Source: Ceratopteris richardii
Lineage: Eukaryota; Streptophyta; Polypodiopsida; Polypodiales; Pteridaceae
Direction of reading: 5' to 3'
Length of the DNA stretch: 64,000 nucleotides
Assembly: GCA_020310875.1 (NCBI GenBank)
Contig: CM035423.1
Location: 141,597,723 to 141,661,722, forward strand
Shown: one piece after another, positions 46,054 through 55,914 of the stretch
How the letters are laid out: the number at the start of each line of letters is the position of its first letter
Numbering within the stretch: position 1 is the first letter of the stretch
The notes under the pieces: model-generated
What the model was told of the DNA's origin: nothing
What the model saw: the letters and a program-made list of their open reading frames with translations, nothing else
Database searches by the model: none
Program-made: the position numbers and the translations under genes

Positions 46054-46451
46054 ATGCAGCTGAACAAAACTATACCACCACTGAACGAGAAGGATTAGGC
46101 ATGGTATATGCAGTTAAAAATTTTAGACACTATTTGCTTGCAAATAAGTTCAAATTTTTTACTGATCATCAGGCACTGTTATACTTGGTAAACAAGCCAT
46201 GCAATACAGGCAGATTAGTAAGATGGTTCCTCCTAATGATGGAATATGACTTTGAGGTTGTGGTAAGGAAAGGCAAGACTCATTTGAGAGCTGACCATCT
46301 CTCGAGGCTCACATCTGGAGAAGCCCCACAAGGAGTATCAGATGATCTTCCTGATGCTTACTTGTTTAATTTGGAAGTGGTACCTCAGTGGGCTAAGCCA
46401 TTAGTGCCAATATTGACATACGGGCCTAACCACCCAGTAATAAACACATAG
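45981..46451 (+). pseudogene. pol: Element E: RNase H domain
   Basis: This continues the RNase H after the frameshift: LPIAYASRQLNAAEQNYTTT, EREGLGMVYAVKNFRHYLLA, FFTDHQALLYLVNKPCNTGR and WFLLMMEYDFEVVVRKGKTH, then ADHLSRLTSGEAP. The active-site Glu (ERE) and Asp (TDH) are present. The frame ends with TAG at 46449. Element F lacks this domain entirely. Confidence 0.9.
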
Positions 46452-48020
46452 GATAGGGAGATAGTAAAAGCCCAGAAGTACCACATCATGGCAGGAAGTA
46501 TGTACAAGCATACAGATCAAGGGATATTAGCCTATTGTGCGGAAGAGGATGAGTACGCAAAATGGTTGCAATTAGCACATGTGGGTGCATTAGAGAAACA
46601 TTACTCAAGGCAACAAACCTTATAGACATTAAGGAGACTTGGAGTGCATTGGCCAACCATGGAAGCAGATGTCCATAAGTGGTGTAAGGAATGCCCAGCC
46701 TGTTGTAGTAGACCACCTGTGGAGCACGCGACTCTTTACCAAGTGTCTTTAGTACCAGATTGGAGTGAACCATTAGTAGCCTTTTTGAGGATGAAAACAT
46801 TCCCTCAAGACATGACATTGGCTAGGAAAAGAAGTTTAGAACAAGAAGCCCTAGATTACTCACTCATTGGTGATAATCTATACAAGCGTGGTAAAGATGG
46901 TTACCTCAGATTATGTGTCCATGAGAGCGAATACCTCAAGATATTGGAAACTGCTCACCAGGGTGTAGCAGGAGGACATTTTGGGCCAGATCGGGTGATC
47001 AAGGCTATACTATTTGCAGGTCTTTGGTGGCCAACCCTTGACATGGATGCACATACCTATGTGAAGAGGTGTGATTTTTGTCAGCGAACTCAGTATCCTA
47101 TACGCAAGGATGAGATGCCATTGAAACCTATGATGGGTGGATGAGCATTCTCTAAGTGGGGAATAGACTTTGTAGGTCCTATTAATCCCCCAGCTAAGGG
47201 TTCACATGCTGAATATATCATTGTGGCCACTGACTATTTAACCAAGTGGGTAGAAGTGAAAGCCACAACGAAGAACGATGCTCAAACTACAACTAAGTTC
47301 TTATTTGAGAATGTGTTCACTAGATACGGGCTACCTATAGAGCTAGTAAGTGATAGAGGGACTCACTTCTTGAATGAAGTTATTGAAAATCTTCTTCAAG
47401 AATTCTTCGTAGTACATAAGAAGTCTGCCCCCTATCATCCACAAGCGAATGGACAAGCCGAAAGCACAAATAAGATTCTATGCAATGTATTGACGAAACT
47501 AGTGAATAATAAACGCTCTGATTGGGACAAACAATTACACCATGCTGTTTGGGCATACAGAGTTGCCTATAAAACGGTACTCCAAGCCACACCCTTTCAG
47601 ATGGTGTTCGGCCAAAATGCAGTGCTACCATTGGACTTCTTGATACCTACATTGAGAGTAGCACAGGAGCACGAGTGGACAGGCCATGAGCTCTCATCTA
47701 GAATCTTTGACTTGGAACGATTAGGTGAAACAAGACTGAGAGCTACAGCAAGAATATACGCGGCTAAGAAAAGACAAAAAGCATATTTTGATGCACATGT
47801 GAAGGATAAGGGCTTAAAAGCAGGAGACCTAGTTTTAGTCTACACCTTGAAGCAACATGCACGGAAACTAGAGAAGAGAGGTTATGGACCTATGATCATA
47901 AATAGGATCTCAACAAGTGGAGCAGTTCAATTAGCCACTCTAGAAGGCGATATCCTGCCAAGTTACATTAGCGGATGCAGAGTCAAACTTTATCAAGAAC
48001 CCCTCACTGAAGAAATGCTC
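46452..48020 (+). pseudogene. pol: Element E: integrase with duplicated H2C2 domain
   Basis: Two complete H2C2 zinc-binding units precede the catalytic core. Unit 1 (about 46575-46705) reads AHVGALEKHYSRQQTL, stop, then WPTMEADVHKWCKECPAC. Unit 2 (about 46950-47085) reads AHQGVAGGHFGPDRV, then WPTLDMDAHTYVKRCDFC. The core follows with WGIDFVGP, VSDRGTHFLNE and NGQAESTNK, giving the D, D(35)E triad. C-terminal blocks include LWAYRVAYKT-like HAVWAYRVAYKTVLQATPFQ and KLEKRGYGPMII. Stops at 46624 (TAG; F has Gln) and 47142 (TGA; F has Arg CGA) interrupt it. From 47223 it is open for 493 codons into the second protease. Confidence 0.92.
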
Positions 48021-48704
48021 AATCGATTGAACACTGCTAAGAAACACAAGGAAGAGGAAAAGCAAATTCGAGAAGAGGCACAAGCAGAAGCATTGGAATG
48101 CATCCGAAGAATGAAATTGAGAAGACAGGGCAGAGATCGGCCTAGGATAGAGGCCTATGTAGCTCAAGGATATCATATGGCTATGTGTGAAGTTTCAGGT
48201 ATTACCTCTCATAGAATAATTGATCGACGGCCTTTTGTAACCTTAGAGATAGGGCAAGGAAAGAGTGCACAAACTGTAAGAGCCTTGATTGACTCAGGTG
48301 CAACCACTAGTGCTGTTAACCTTTGTTACTGTCGAGAATTGAACTTAAATGTCAATCCTGTGGAAGCATATCTTATAGGATTGGGAGGTGTGGAAACCCC
48401 TTGCATGGGCGAGGTGGAACTTCCCCTCTACATTCAAGATGTTTTAATGACAGTTAAAGTACTAGTGTGTCAAGATGAGGATCTCACTGAACCTCTTGTC
48501 TTGGGTCAAGACTGGATCTATGACCATGCAGTCAACCTAAACCTAAGAAGTGGACTTCTTCAGGTCTGGGTAGATCATAACTACATTACACTTGAGTTAG
48601 AAAATGAGGCACTCAAGGAACAAGGAAAGGCACAAACTCCTGGTCCTTCCAGGAGTACACATGAAGATGATGATTCTATTCTTGTCCAAAACTATGTGAT
48701 GTAG
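48021..48704 (+). pseudogene. pol: Element E: second retropepsin-like domain
   Basis: In the same open frame as integrase, a charged helical linker (EEEKQIREEAQAEALECIRR) leads to a second aspartic-protease domain: RRPFVTLEIGQGKSAQTVRA, LIDSGATTSAVNLCYCRELN (Asp codon at 48291), AYLIGLGGVETPCMGEVELP, and the closing EPLVLGQDWIYDHAV. DSGAT and the LGxDW-type closing motif are the retropepsin signature. A protease after integrase is in addition to the normal one at 43650-44066. The same domain is conserved in element F. Its role is unknown. It may process ORF3-type products or have a host-derived origin. Confidence 0.88.
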
Positions 48705-49361
48705 AGGGATGATTGTCTCAACAAAGAAGTCAAGGATACGGTGGAACTCCCTTCTTTTCCAAAGGCCATCGGGATGCGGCAACCAAAGGTGGATCAAACG
48801 CAGAAGAAGTAGATGAGCTATGCTAGAAGTCAAAGGAAAGTACGAAGCAAGGTGTCTCAACCACCAAAACAAGTGTAGGTGCGGAAAGGTGATCAACCTG
48901 TTGTGGTCTAGTCCCAACCACTGGCTCAGCTTCATAATAGTGGGCAACGACAGGACACCAATAAGAAGTCTTTCAAAAAGTCTTCCACTAAAGTGAAGTC
49001 TATCTAGGTACCCAAGAAGTCGATGAAGGCTGACCCACAATCAAGACAAATTTGGGTGCAGAAGGCTTGCTTGCAGGCTCAAATAGCTACACACAGATCA
49101 CACCATGTACAACATGGTTCACTCACTCGAACAGCCGATGCCCACTCTTATTCGATACACACAAACACATGTTTGCCCATGAGCACGAGCAGACTCACTT
49201 GTAAATGGGTCCCTAAAAAGCCTCATTTCCAAGCAAACACTCTCATAAAGCCCTCTAGAGTCTCCACAAAACCAAAACCGAAAGCCATCCACTGTGTTTG
49301 GAAGCCCAAAGCTTGTAATAAATCCCCCGACCCCATTTGTAAATTCATCTCCACCTACTAA
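48705..49361 (+). pseudogene. pol: Element E: basic pol tail with WVPK motifs
   Basis: Beyond a TAG at 48702 the same frame continues as a Lys/Arg/Gln-rich tail with several stops. It contains repeated short motifs: I, stop, VPKKSMKA (Trp codon mutated to TAG), QIWVQKACLQAQ, CKWVPKKPHFQ and CVWKPKACNKSPDP. Element F has the same tail (56128-56860). It ends with TAA at 49359. Confidence 0.75.
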
Positions 49362-49529
49362 CTACATCATTCTCAAACTACATCTTTTCACTTAGCTCAT
49401 AGGGCTACTTGTTCACTAACAACACACACAATCATCAAGCACTCACTGACCTACTAACACATCACTTACCTCATGTTAATGTTGTAATGGGGACAAAAAT
49501 TGTTCTATCTTGTCCATTACAATGTTAAC

Positions 49530-49551
49530 GCATGATTCTATATTCTCACAG
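49530..49551 (+). promoter_or_regulatory. Splice-acceptor-like site before element E ORF3
   Basis: GATTCTATATTCTCACAG, a pyrimidine-rich tract ending CAG, lies 21 nt before the ORF3 ATG at 49573. F has a matching site. It suggests a spliced mRNA for ORF3. Confidence 0.5.
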
Positions 49552-49572
49552 AACCAGCAAGCAAGCAATAAC

Positions 49573-50846
49573 ATGGCAGAAGCAGGAGGCACCAGTTCCC
49601 AGGCAGGGTCGAGCGCCCAGATAGTGGACATTGAAACCCTCCTCCTCGAACCCCAACTCACCGAGAGGCCTCAAGAACTTAGAGCTGTGCATGTACTTCC
49701 CATTCAGGACCCTCCGCAGGGACACACTTCTCAAGTGGGCAAACATGCACATTGGTTCAGTGATGTCGCAGGACCATTGGGAGACAACACCTACTTTTGG
49801 GAGGCAGAAATTGAGTTTATGGAAAATGGGGACGATACCATTTCTTCACCCATGAATTCAAGTAGTACCAAAATGCAGAAGTAATGCGATGGGTATGGAC
49901 CAAAGCGGGCTTGGATAGCTATTTCCGGGCACATTTACCTAAGCCAGATTTCTAGCGCTGCTCCTACCTTATCAGTACCATCACCCCTAGTAGAGCCAAG
50001 GGAGGTGATAGTACTTTTGTGTTACCCTCACTGATGCCAGGCCACGAGCTCAAAAAGATTCAAACTGACCCTCAATCGAGTACGAGAAGCATTGAACATG
50101 CAAGGTATGCATATTCCCACTAAGAAAGAAACAATGATTCCCGGCATGATGAAGCACAAGGAGCTCAACAAATTGAAGGACATGGTAGCAATGACACCAA
50201 CCACCGCCCTCCACCTACGAACAATCATGCAAAACTTTGCCTTCCCCGCCCAAGAACGCTTCACTATGCCACCAAAAAAATCTGGTTCAGCTTGTACTTG
50301 GCGGAGACAGAGGATCTCACAATCAATCTACCACACTGGATCTTAGATCAAATCCACCTAGCACATCAACGATGGAATAAGAAACAGAAGAACGTGCTTC
50401 ATGGGTGTTGTGCATTGACAAAAATAATTTATAGGTGCTTAGCTTATGACGTGCCCATTCAAAGAGCACTAGTGTGGTCTAGAGCTCACGAATTCCAGAG
50501 ATGGCTATCAACAACATGCCCTCCATCTAAGAAAATGAGAGGTAGAGTCCCATTACCATGTGCCCAAGCAAGGGGAGCCACCACCACACCAGAGGTGACC
50601 CCTCCACAAACGCGATGTATCCGTCCGTTTACAATTCGCTTACCCAGACAGAGTGCAGAAGGACCAAATTTAGTTTTCCCTCCAATCCCCTCTGACCTGG
50701 AGTTTCCACAGGGCTACACCCTAGATGATCTCAATGATGAAGAAATCGCTAGGATGATCAATGAATCTAACCTCGAGACAGAAGCCGAGCAAACCCAAGG
50801 ACCACATCCCACTACAGCACTTCAGCCCCGACCCAACCGGAAGTAG
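49573..50846 (+). pseudogene. Element E: ORF3, unknown protein
   Basis: This is the homologue of the intact F ORF3. It starts MAEAGGTSSQAGSSAQ, then an HWFSDVAGPLGD block. After frame breaks between 49884 and 50290 it continues SLYLAETEDLTINLPHWILD, NVLHGCCALTKIIYRCLAYD and a Pro/acidic C-terminus ending PRPNRK at 50846. The best-conserved part with F is the LHGCCALTKIIYRCLAYDVP segment. No signal peptide, membrane span or catalytic motif is recognised. Confidence 0.8.
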
Positions 50847-51060
50847 TAGAAGTAGAGGAAGATGAAAAAGAGACTAAAGACGAAGCAAATGAGGAACATG
50901 ATCAAGAATACGAAGAAACTTCAGAACTAGCAAGTGCCCCAGCCTATTCGGCACAAAATAAAAAAATTGTATGAAACCATGAAGCGAGTCCAGGAACTTC
51001 ACAAACTGTCGCTCGAAACAGGGAAGGTGCTAATGAGCCAAATGTTAGGAGAGGAAGGCG
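50847..51060 (+). pseudogene. Element E: spacer and truncated ORF4 start
   Basis: An acidic Glu-rich stretch leads to an APAYSAQ block that matches the APAYTAQ end of F ORF3. A short frame with KRVQELHKLSLETGKVLMSQ and ML follows, which aligns with the first codons of F ORF4 (ANRALVNQML). The match fades by about 51060, where F LTR-like sequence approaches. Confidence 0.65.
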
Positions 51061-51109
51061 TGTGTAGCTCAGTGATGAGTAGCACCTCCTTTAATGTCAA
51101 TCCGGAAAG

Positions 51110-51642
51110 ACATGAGGATGGTATGAAGACCACGAGCAAGTGGAAGCACAAGTGCGTGAGTGAGAAGCACACAAGCATGCACACACATACACACACACGC
51201 ACACACACAGTAAGAACAAAGAGAGTAAGACAATGGAATCACTTCTATTGCAAGAAAGTTCTCATACAAGCTCAAACTACAAGAAGGTAACCCCAAAAAT
51301 GAGCTCTCTAGCTCTATTTATAGTTTTTGATTAGCTTTGGCCCTGTCCAGACCTAGTGTCCGGCCTAGTTAAAAATTAGGTTCCAGGGCTTATTTGAGGG
51401 CTCGAACGAGATCTAAAAATTATGAAAATTGGCAGGCAACTACTTCTAAGGCTCCCCAAGCTCGAGGACTCCTCGGCTTGTACAAAATGGAGCTACAAAA
51501 AGGTGAAATGATATTTACAAGGGTTTTTAGTGATGAGAATCACTTAAAAATGATGTAAGGGTTTTGAAAAAAAATGAAGGGTTGCCTTAGTGCTAGATCT
51601 GCATGTGTGTCCGTACTTGCTTCTTCCCGTATACTGTCAACA
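51110..51642 (-). repeat. 3' LTR of element F
   Basis: On the minus strand the LTR begins TGTTGACAGTATACGG at 51642, right after the polypurine tract. It contains a TATAAATAGAGC promoter box (near 51315) and a GT-rich microsatellite (51180-51209). The outer (left) edge is unresolved; 51110 is an estimate. It is related to the lone LTR at 17200-17838. Confidence 0.7.
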
Positions 51643-51660
51643 CTCTCCCCCCCTAGGGTC
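51643..51660 (-). promoter_or_regulatory. Polypurine tract of element F
   Basis: Minus-strand ACCCTAGGGGGGGGAGAG adjoins the TGTTGAC LTR start. The UAG stop codon of ORF5 lies inside it, so coding extends to the very end of the internal region. The J element tract (CTAGGGGAGGAGAG) is similar. Confidence 0.85.
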
Positions 51661-52699
51661 TGTCGCCTCTGACAGACCTCTCTTCCACAGTTTGATCAAT
51701 GTATTTCTGCAGGAGGTCGGTTGCCAATTCTTGTTCTTTGATTCTTAAACCTCTGACCAGGTCTCGTTGCAAAGCCTCCCAATCAACTGTACCAGGCATG
51801 TCAGGTTGTGGCATCGTGTAAAGCTCGGAATGCATTGTTTGCTCGCATGCGAAAAGATGGAGTAAATGCGTAGGCCGTGGCGCGAATACCTCTGAATGTG
51901 CCTCCCAAAACCCCGTGGTGAACATATCGTCGAATGTTTGCTTGTAGCAGGCAGGGAGATATCTTATGCGTGCATGCCATGCGTAAGCCACTCGTATGCT
52001 CGGGGTTGTGCTCATATCATATAGCAGGTCGTAGTTACCATTAATAAACCCGGGAATAGGAGGTTGAATACGGCATACATTGCGAAAAGTTTTGAGTACG
52101 ACCTGCATCATATCGAAGATCTTGAGCATCATCTGGGCAGCAACATCTGGCATGGGGTGGAGACGTGGTATCCAATGTCTGATGGTTGCAATCATGTATG
52201 ACACTGTGGGAGTACCGGTTGGGGGGGCGATGGCGGGGTAATTGAGCCATTCTTTACAGTTCGCGTTATTCTGAACCTTGATTGCAAAAGCTTTCCATGA
52301 TCTTCGTCTTTGCACTGGCCCAAAACACGGATTGTACTTCAAATGCATGGGGGCGTGATCCCATGTTCGAAGCATTTCTGGGTAAGTTTCGAGTAACTTC
52401 TGCCTCCAAGTTGGTTGGAATATGGCCCCTTTTCGTGCCGCTTCTGGTATATCTTCTGGTTCGAACTGTGTGGCAAATGTTGGGCACTTGTTGGTGACTC
52501 TTTTGATTTCTGCGTTGTAGTCGGCCAACAATACAAAATAGGGCTTGTATTGTAATTCTGAGCTAGTGATAAGGCGTCTAGAGGCAATGTGCCTGAAGTA
52601 CTCTGAGTGAAGGATGGTGTCCTCAATGGCCTTCATTGCCAGCATCTGAGTGGATATCCGTTCCTGATGAGTTTGCCCCATTTCCTCTACCTGTTTCAT
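51653..52699 (-). CDS. Element F: ORF5, unknown protein
   Basis: An open frame of 348 codons (MKQVEEMGQTHQERISTQML) with a composition typical of a folded, mostly helical protein, rich in aromatic residues (CKEWLNYPAIAPPTGTP and FWEAHSEVFAPRPTHLLHL). No family is recognised and no signal peptide or membrane segment is obvious. It lies in the same frame as ORF4, separated by one UAG and 25 sense codons. The two may be one long protein with a premature or read-through stop, and the methionine start is then not real. It ends inside the polypurine tract. Confidence 0.7.
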   Translation of the reverse strand: MKQVEEMGQTHQERISTQMLAMKAIEDTILHSEYFRHIASRRLITSSELQYKPYFVLLADYNAEIKRVTNKCPTFATQFEPEDIPEAARKGAIFQPTWRQKLLETYPEMLRTWDHAPMHLKYNPCFGPVQRRRSWKAFAIKVQNNANCKEWLNYPAIAPPTGTPTVSYMIATIRHWIPRLHPMPDVAAQMMLKIFDMMQVVLKTFRNVCRIQPPIPGFINGNYDLLYDMSTTPSIRVAYAWHARIRYLPACYKQTFDDMFTTGFWEAHSEVFAPRPTHLLHLFACEQTMHSELYTMPQPDMPGTVDWEALQRDLVRGLRIKEQELATDLLQKYIDQTVEERSVRGDRP

Positions 52700-52774
52700 C
52701 CATGCCGATGGGGGTTCCTCATAGGTATCTTGACCTTCTTCTGTGACGCGTCCTCCTGGGAATGGTTGAGGCTC

Positions 52775-54460
52775 CTAGGTGTCGTCGAATGCTTCCTCCA
52801 CTGGAATAATAACTGCTTCTTCTTCTAACGGCTGCTCTGGTGGGGTAGGAGGTCGCTCGTACTGCATCAACTTCAATTTTAATTCTGCAATCTGTTGCCG
52901 TAACTCCAGTACATCATTGGTCGTCGAATGTTCAGGTTTAGGTGAAGTAGCAGCGTCGGTCATCTCTTTAGGTTCCCGTTGGTGTGGTGTAGACTCTTGG
53001 GGTCTCTGTAGGTCCTTCAGCTGGTCGGCAAGCTGATCATGTGCTTCTAAAAGATTGGCATAGGTTTCCAAGATCTGTTGTATGCTTTCTGAGGGAACAA
53101 CTTGAAATTTAGCCGGGTCTATGGGTGCTCCCGGGGTGTTCTCCATGGCAGCCTCGAGGTTCTCTTGGTTTTGTTGTTGAAGCCGTCTGTTCTCTTCTTG
53201 AGCTGCCGCCAGATGTCGTCGTAGCAAGGCCATGTTTCGTTGAAGCCTTGCATTGCGGCCCATTTGATCTCGCAGCTGTTCCTCTATGGCTTTGCTCTCT
53301 TCCATATGCCTCGCTTCGAGTTGCGCATTTGCATGTTCGAGGGCGGATATTTTGCTTTGTGACTCCGTATGACTGGACTCCAAAGCATTGACACGCTCTT
53401 GGAGTGTTGCTGAGAGGGTGCAAAGCTCTTTGTTATTTTCTTCCAATAATGTATATTCCTGCTTAAGCTGAGTGGCAGCTTCGAGCATGGTGTCGAGTGC
53501 AAGACTAAATGAGGTGGATGCGGGGGTAAGGATGGAAGATGCAGGGGGTTGGGAAGTGGGAATGGGAAAAGTGGATGTTGTGCCTACCGTGTGTGGAAGT
53601 GGTGATGTGAGTGTAATAACCTGTGATAGTGTTGTGAGAACAGTGGTGGTGGGTGACCCAGCGGATGGTGAGATGTCCATGGGGTCGGACATGAGAGAGT
53701 GTGATTCGTGAAATGTGAACACCGGGATGGTGGGTGGTGTGATAGTGGTGGCTGTGAATGTGGGGAAGTGAATTTGGGGAAGGGACTTTTTATTATGTTC
53801 ATCAACCTGTTGAAGAATGTTTACAAGTTGGGTCCAGAAGGAGGGTTGGGTGATTAGTGTGGTGCCCGAGGTAGTTACAAGGGACGGGGTAGGTAGAGTT
53901 TGGGAGGGAGGAAATGGAGGGGTGGAGGGTAAAGGAAGGGAAAGAGTCTGTCTAGTGACAGATGGTTGTCCAAAGGCATGGAGGAAGGAAGGGTGACCTA
54001 GTTGGGGTTCAAAAATCTGAGTGACAGAGATGGATGAGGGTGAAGGAAGGAAAGTGGAAACGGGGGTGTGTACAATGGTCTCACTATAGGAGGAGAATGG
54101 TTGTGTAGAAAGACACGTGGAGAGAGGCTCTGAGGGTGGGATAGGAGATGATGGGGGGGATGGTGCATGCGTAATTTCCTCCGGTTCATCATTGGGCCTA
54201 GGGCTAATCATGTGAACATCTTCTGATGTGGACGTAGCTAACGCGGTAGATACTTCCATCTGAATCATCTTTCCTTGTCGAGGCCGTGTATCAATTCTTC
54301 TTTGATCATAAGCAGGGTTCTCTCGATAGACCAAGGTTCTCATTGCTTCACTGATGCCACAGGTGTCCGCCAAAAGATTTAGCGATTCTACAAAATGGGG
54401 GTCGATATGCTCCGACTGCAACATCTGGTTTACTAGGGCCCTATTTGCTTCTTCTGACAT
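52775..54460 (-). CDS. Element F: ORF4, Pro-rich and coiled-coil protein
   Basis: An open frame of 561 codons. Residues ~1-90 form a helical N-terminus (ANRALVNQMLQSEHIDPHFV, then LNLLADTCGISEAMRTLVYR). Residues ~90-340 are rich in Pro, Ser and Thr. Residues ~345-460 form a strong heptad coiled coil (for example LEENNKELCTLSATLQERVN and LRRHLAAAQEENRRLQQQNQ). A second coil lies at ~475-505 and a third at ~530-545, before an acidic end EEAFDDT. No enzyme motif is seen. Possible roles are assembly, movement or chromatin tethering, all speculative. The layout resembles the third ORF of element C. Confidence 0.75.
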   Translation of the reverse strand: MSEEANRALVNQMLQSEHIDPHFVESLNLLADTCGISEAMRTLVYRENPAYDQRRIDTRPRQGKMIQMEVSTALATSTSEDVHMISPRPNDEPEEITHAPSPPSSPIPPSEPLSTCLSTQPFSSYSETIVHTPVSTFLPSPSSISVTQIFEPQLGHPSFLHAFGQPSVTRQTLSLPLPSTPPFPPSQTLPTPSLVTTSGTTLITQPSFWTQLVNILQQVDEHNKKSLPQIHFPTFTATTITPPTIPVFTFHESHSLMSDPMDISPSAGSPTTTVLTTLSQVITLTSPLPHTVGTTSTFPIPTSQPPASSILTPASTSFSLALDTMLEAATQLKQEYTLLEENNKELCTLSATLQERVNALESSHTESQSKISALEHANAQLEARHMEESKAIEEQLRDQMGRNARLQRNMALLRRHLAAAQEENRRLQQQNQENLEAAMENTPGAPIDPAKFQVVPSESIQQILETYANLLEAHDQLADQLKDLQRPQESTPHQREPKEMTDAATSPKPEHSTTNDVLELRQQIAELKLKLMQYERPPTPPEQPLEEEAVIIPVEEAFDDT

Positions 54461-54499
54461 TTTATGGCGTTGTTGTACCTGCTTGATTGTTCAGTATAG

Positions 54500-55897
54500 T
54501 CATTTGAGCTGTGCCGTATATGCAGGGGCTTCGTCTTCACTCTCTTCCGGGTTATCTCTTGGTGCCTTCTCCTGAGCTTGTGTGCTTAGTCTTTGAGGAA
54601 GTTGTGCCACTCCTATCTCCTGTACACTACTTGTCTCGCCTCGTGCATGTTCTCTTTGGGCTGATGTCCCCGGATCGACATTGTCAGGGCAACCTTCACT
54701 GTCTGATAGATGAGCCGTCTGCAGAAATGTTTCAAAATCAAAGTTTGGGTCCTCGGTGAAGGTGGCCATCGCTGCAAATTCTGCATCGGTAGGTACTGGA
54801 GGGGCAGAAGGAGTGGGCTGTACCACCTCTCTTGGTTGAGACTCTTGGAGATGGATTGTGATAGGTGCCACCTGGGCTTCCTCTCTAGTGGAGACTTCGG
54901 CGGTGGTTACTGGAGGGATCAGGACCTGTGAAAGGGATCCACGCATTCTTTTTGCAGGCTGACTCCCTGACTTTCGCCCTTTGAACAGCTCCAGGTGTGC
55001 ATACTTTAGGGCTCGAGCAACTGGCACATCATATGCCAGACATCTGTAGATGATTTTTGTCAGCGCACAACAACCATGTAAAGTGGGCTTCCTCGCCCCC
55101 CGCTTGCCAGCCTCATATACCTGATCTAAGATCCATACCGGCATCTTAATGGGCAAGCTTCTAGTCTCTGCTAAATACAACCCGTACCATATCTTCTTGT
55201 GAGGCTGAGTGAAACGGTCCTGAGCGGGCAATGCGAAGTGCTGGAGGCACATCCGCAGAGGTATGGCGATGTTGGGGGTGAGGGCGCACATTTCTTTGAG
55301 CTTCTTGACTCTATTGCTTTTCATTGATTCTGGTATCAAGGGGTCGCGATCTGAAGGCACATGAGTGCCATACATTTGAAGGGCTTCCCTGATTAACGTT
55401 ACATTTAATTCAAACTTCCTCATCTCCTCCAGATTGGATAAGGAGGGCACCCAGAATGTGCCTGAATGATCTTTATCCCCGGTAGGTTTCAACGTAGCAA
55501 TCAAGTAGTAGCACCTGAGGAAGTCGGGTTTAGGTAGAGTTGCACTGAAGTAAGCTTGTAGTCCTGCCTTTTGCCAGATATCCTGAAGTGGAGCTGCATT
55601 CTGTAAGGTCTCAAATTCTCTTGAAAAGAATTGGAAGGTCCACCAAACCCCTCCACACTCCATCTTGGACTCCCAGATGTGATCTGCGTCTCCCAAATCC
55701 CCTGGCATTTCATTGAACCAATGGGAGTGCCCTTTTACTCTTTCGGTTAGTCCATTGGGTGGATCTGGAATAGGAATCCTTCGCACATTCAAGAATTCTT
55801 CAGGCCGAGCTGTTGGTGGAGCTTCCACTGGCATGGCATCCCAATTGATAGGAGCACCAGATCCTGTCTGAGAGCTTGTGCCTGCCGCGGTTGCCAT
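54500..55897 (-). CDS. Element F: ORF3, unknown conserved protein
   Basis: An intact 465-codon frame from ATG 55897 (MATAAGTSSQTGSGAP). Blocks in order are GHSHWFNEMPGDLGDADHIW, WWTFQFFSREFETLQNAAPL, LPKPDFLRCYYLIATLKPTG, HFALPAQDRFTQPHKKIWYG, LYLAETRSLPIKMPVWILD and LHGCCALTKIIYRCLAYDVP. A Pro-rich, acidic tail ends APAYTAQLK. It has no signal peptide, transmembrane span or known catalytic motif, so it does not look like a retroviral envelope. It is conserved in E, so it is part of the family. The start is supported by an acceptor-like site 17 nt upstream and by E's matching start. Confidence 0.8.
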   Translation of the reverse strand: MATAAGTSSQTGSGAPINWDAMPVEAPPTARPEEFLNVRRIPIPDPPNGLTERVKGHSHWFNEMPGDLGDADHIWESKMECGGVWWTFQFFSREFETLQNAAPLQDIWQKAGLQAYFSATLPKPDFLRCYYLIATLKPTGDKDHSGTFWVPSLSNLEEMRKFELNVTLIREALQMYGTHVPSDRDPLIPESMKSNRVKKLKEMCALTPNIAIPLRMCLQHFALPAQDRFTQPHKKIWYGLYLAETRSLPIKMPVWILDQVYEAGKRGARKPTLHGCCALTKIIYRCLAYDVPVARALKYAHLELFKGRKSGSQPAKRMRGSLSQVLIPPVTTAEVSTREEAQVAPITIHLQESQPREVVQPTPSAPPVPTDAEFAAMATFTEDPNFDFETFLQTAHLSDSEGCPDNVDPGTSAQREHARGETSSVQEIGVAQLPQRLSTQAQEKAPRDNPEESEDEAPAYTAQLK

Positions 55898-55914
55898 GAG
55901 AGTAGGTTGCTTAT

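Larger units (their letters stand above)
41915..51060 (+). mobile_element. Giant Ty3 element E, truncated at both ends
   Basis: A plus-strand relative of element F without detected LTRs. It starts inside Gag (PYPQQGRYQN) and ends in the first codons of ORF4. The order is Gag knuckles, protease, RT, RNase H, two H2C2 zinc domains, integrase, second retropepsin, basic tail and ORF3. RT and RNase H are present here but deleted in F, while F has the 5' Gag and ORF4/5. Together the two copies define the family. F may have inserted into E's ORF4, with the rest of E beyond the window. Confidence 0.88.

Noticed and set aside
47380-48176. Minus-strand ORFs in the integrase/second-protease region of E
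   Set aside because: They lie opposite a 493-codon frame with clear integrase and protease motifs.
52779-55000. Plus-strand ORFs of 70-90 codons opposite ORF3/ORF4
   Set aside because: They are antisense shadows of the longer minus-strand frames.
54500-55897. ORF3 as a retroviral envelope gene
   Set aside because: Position fits, but I see no signal peptide, fusion peptide or transmembrane segment.
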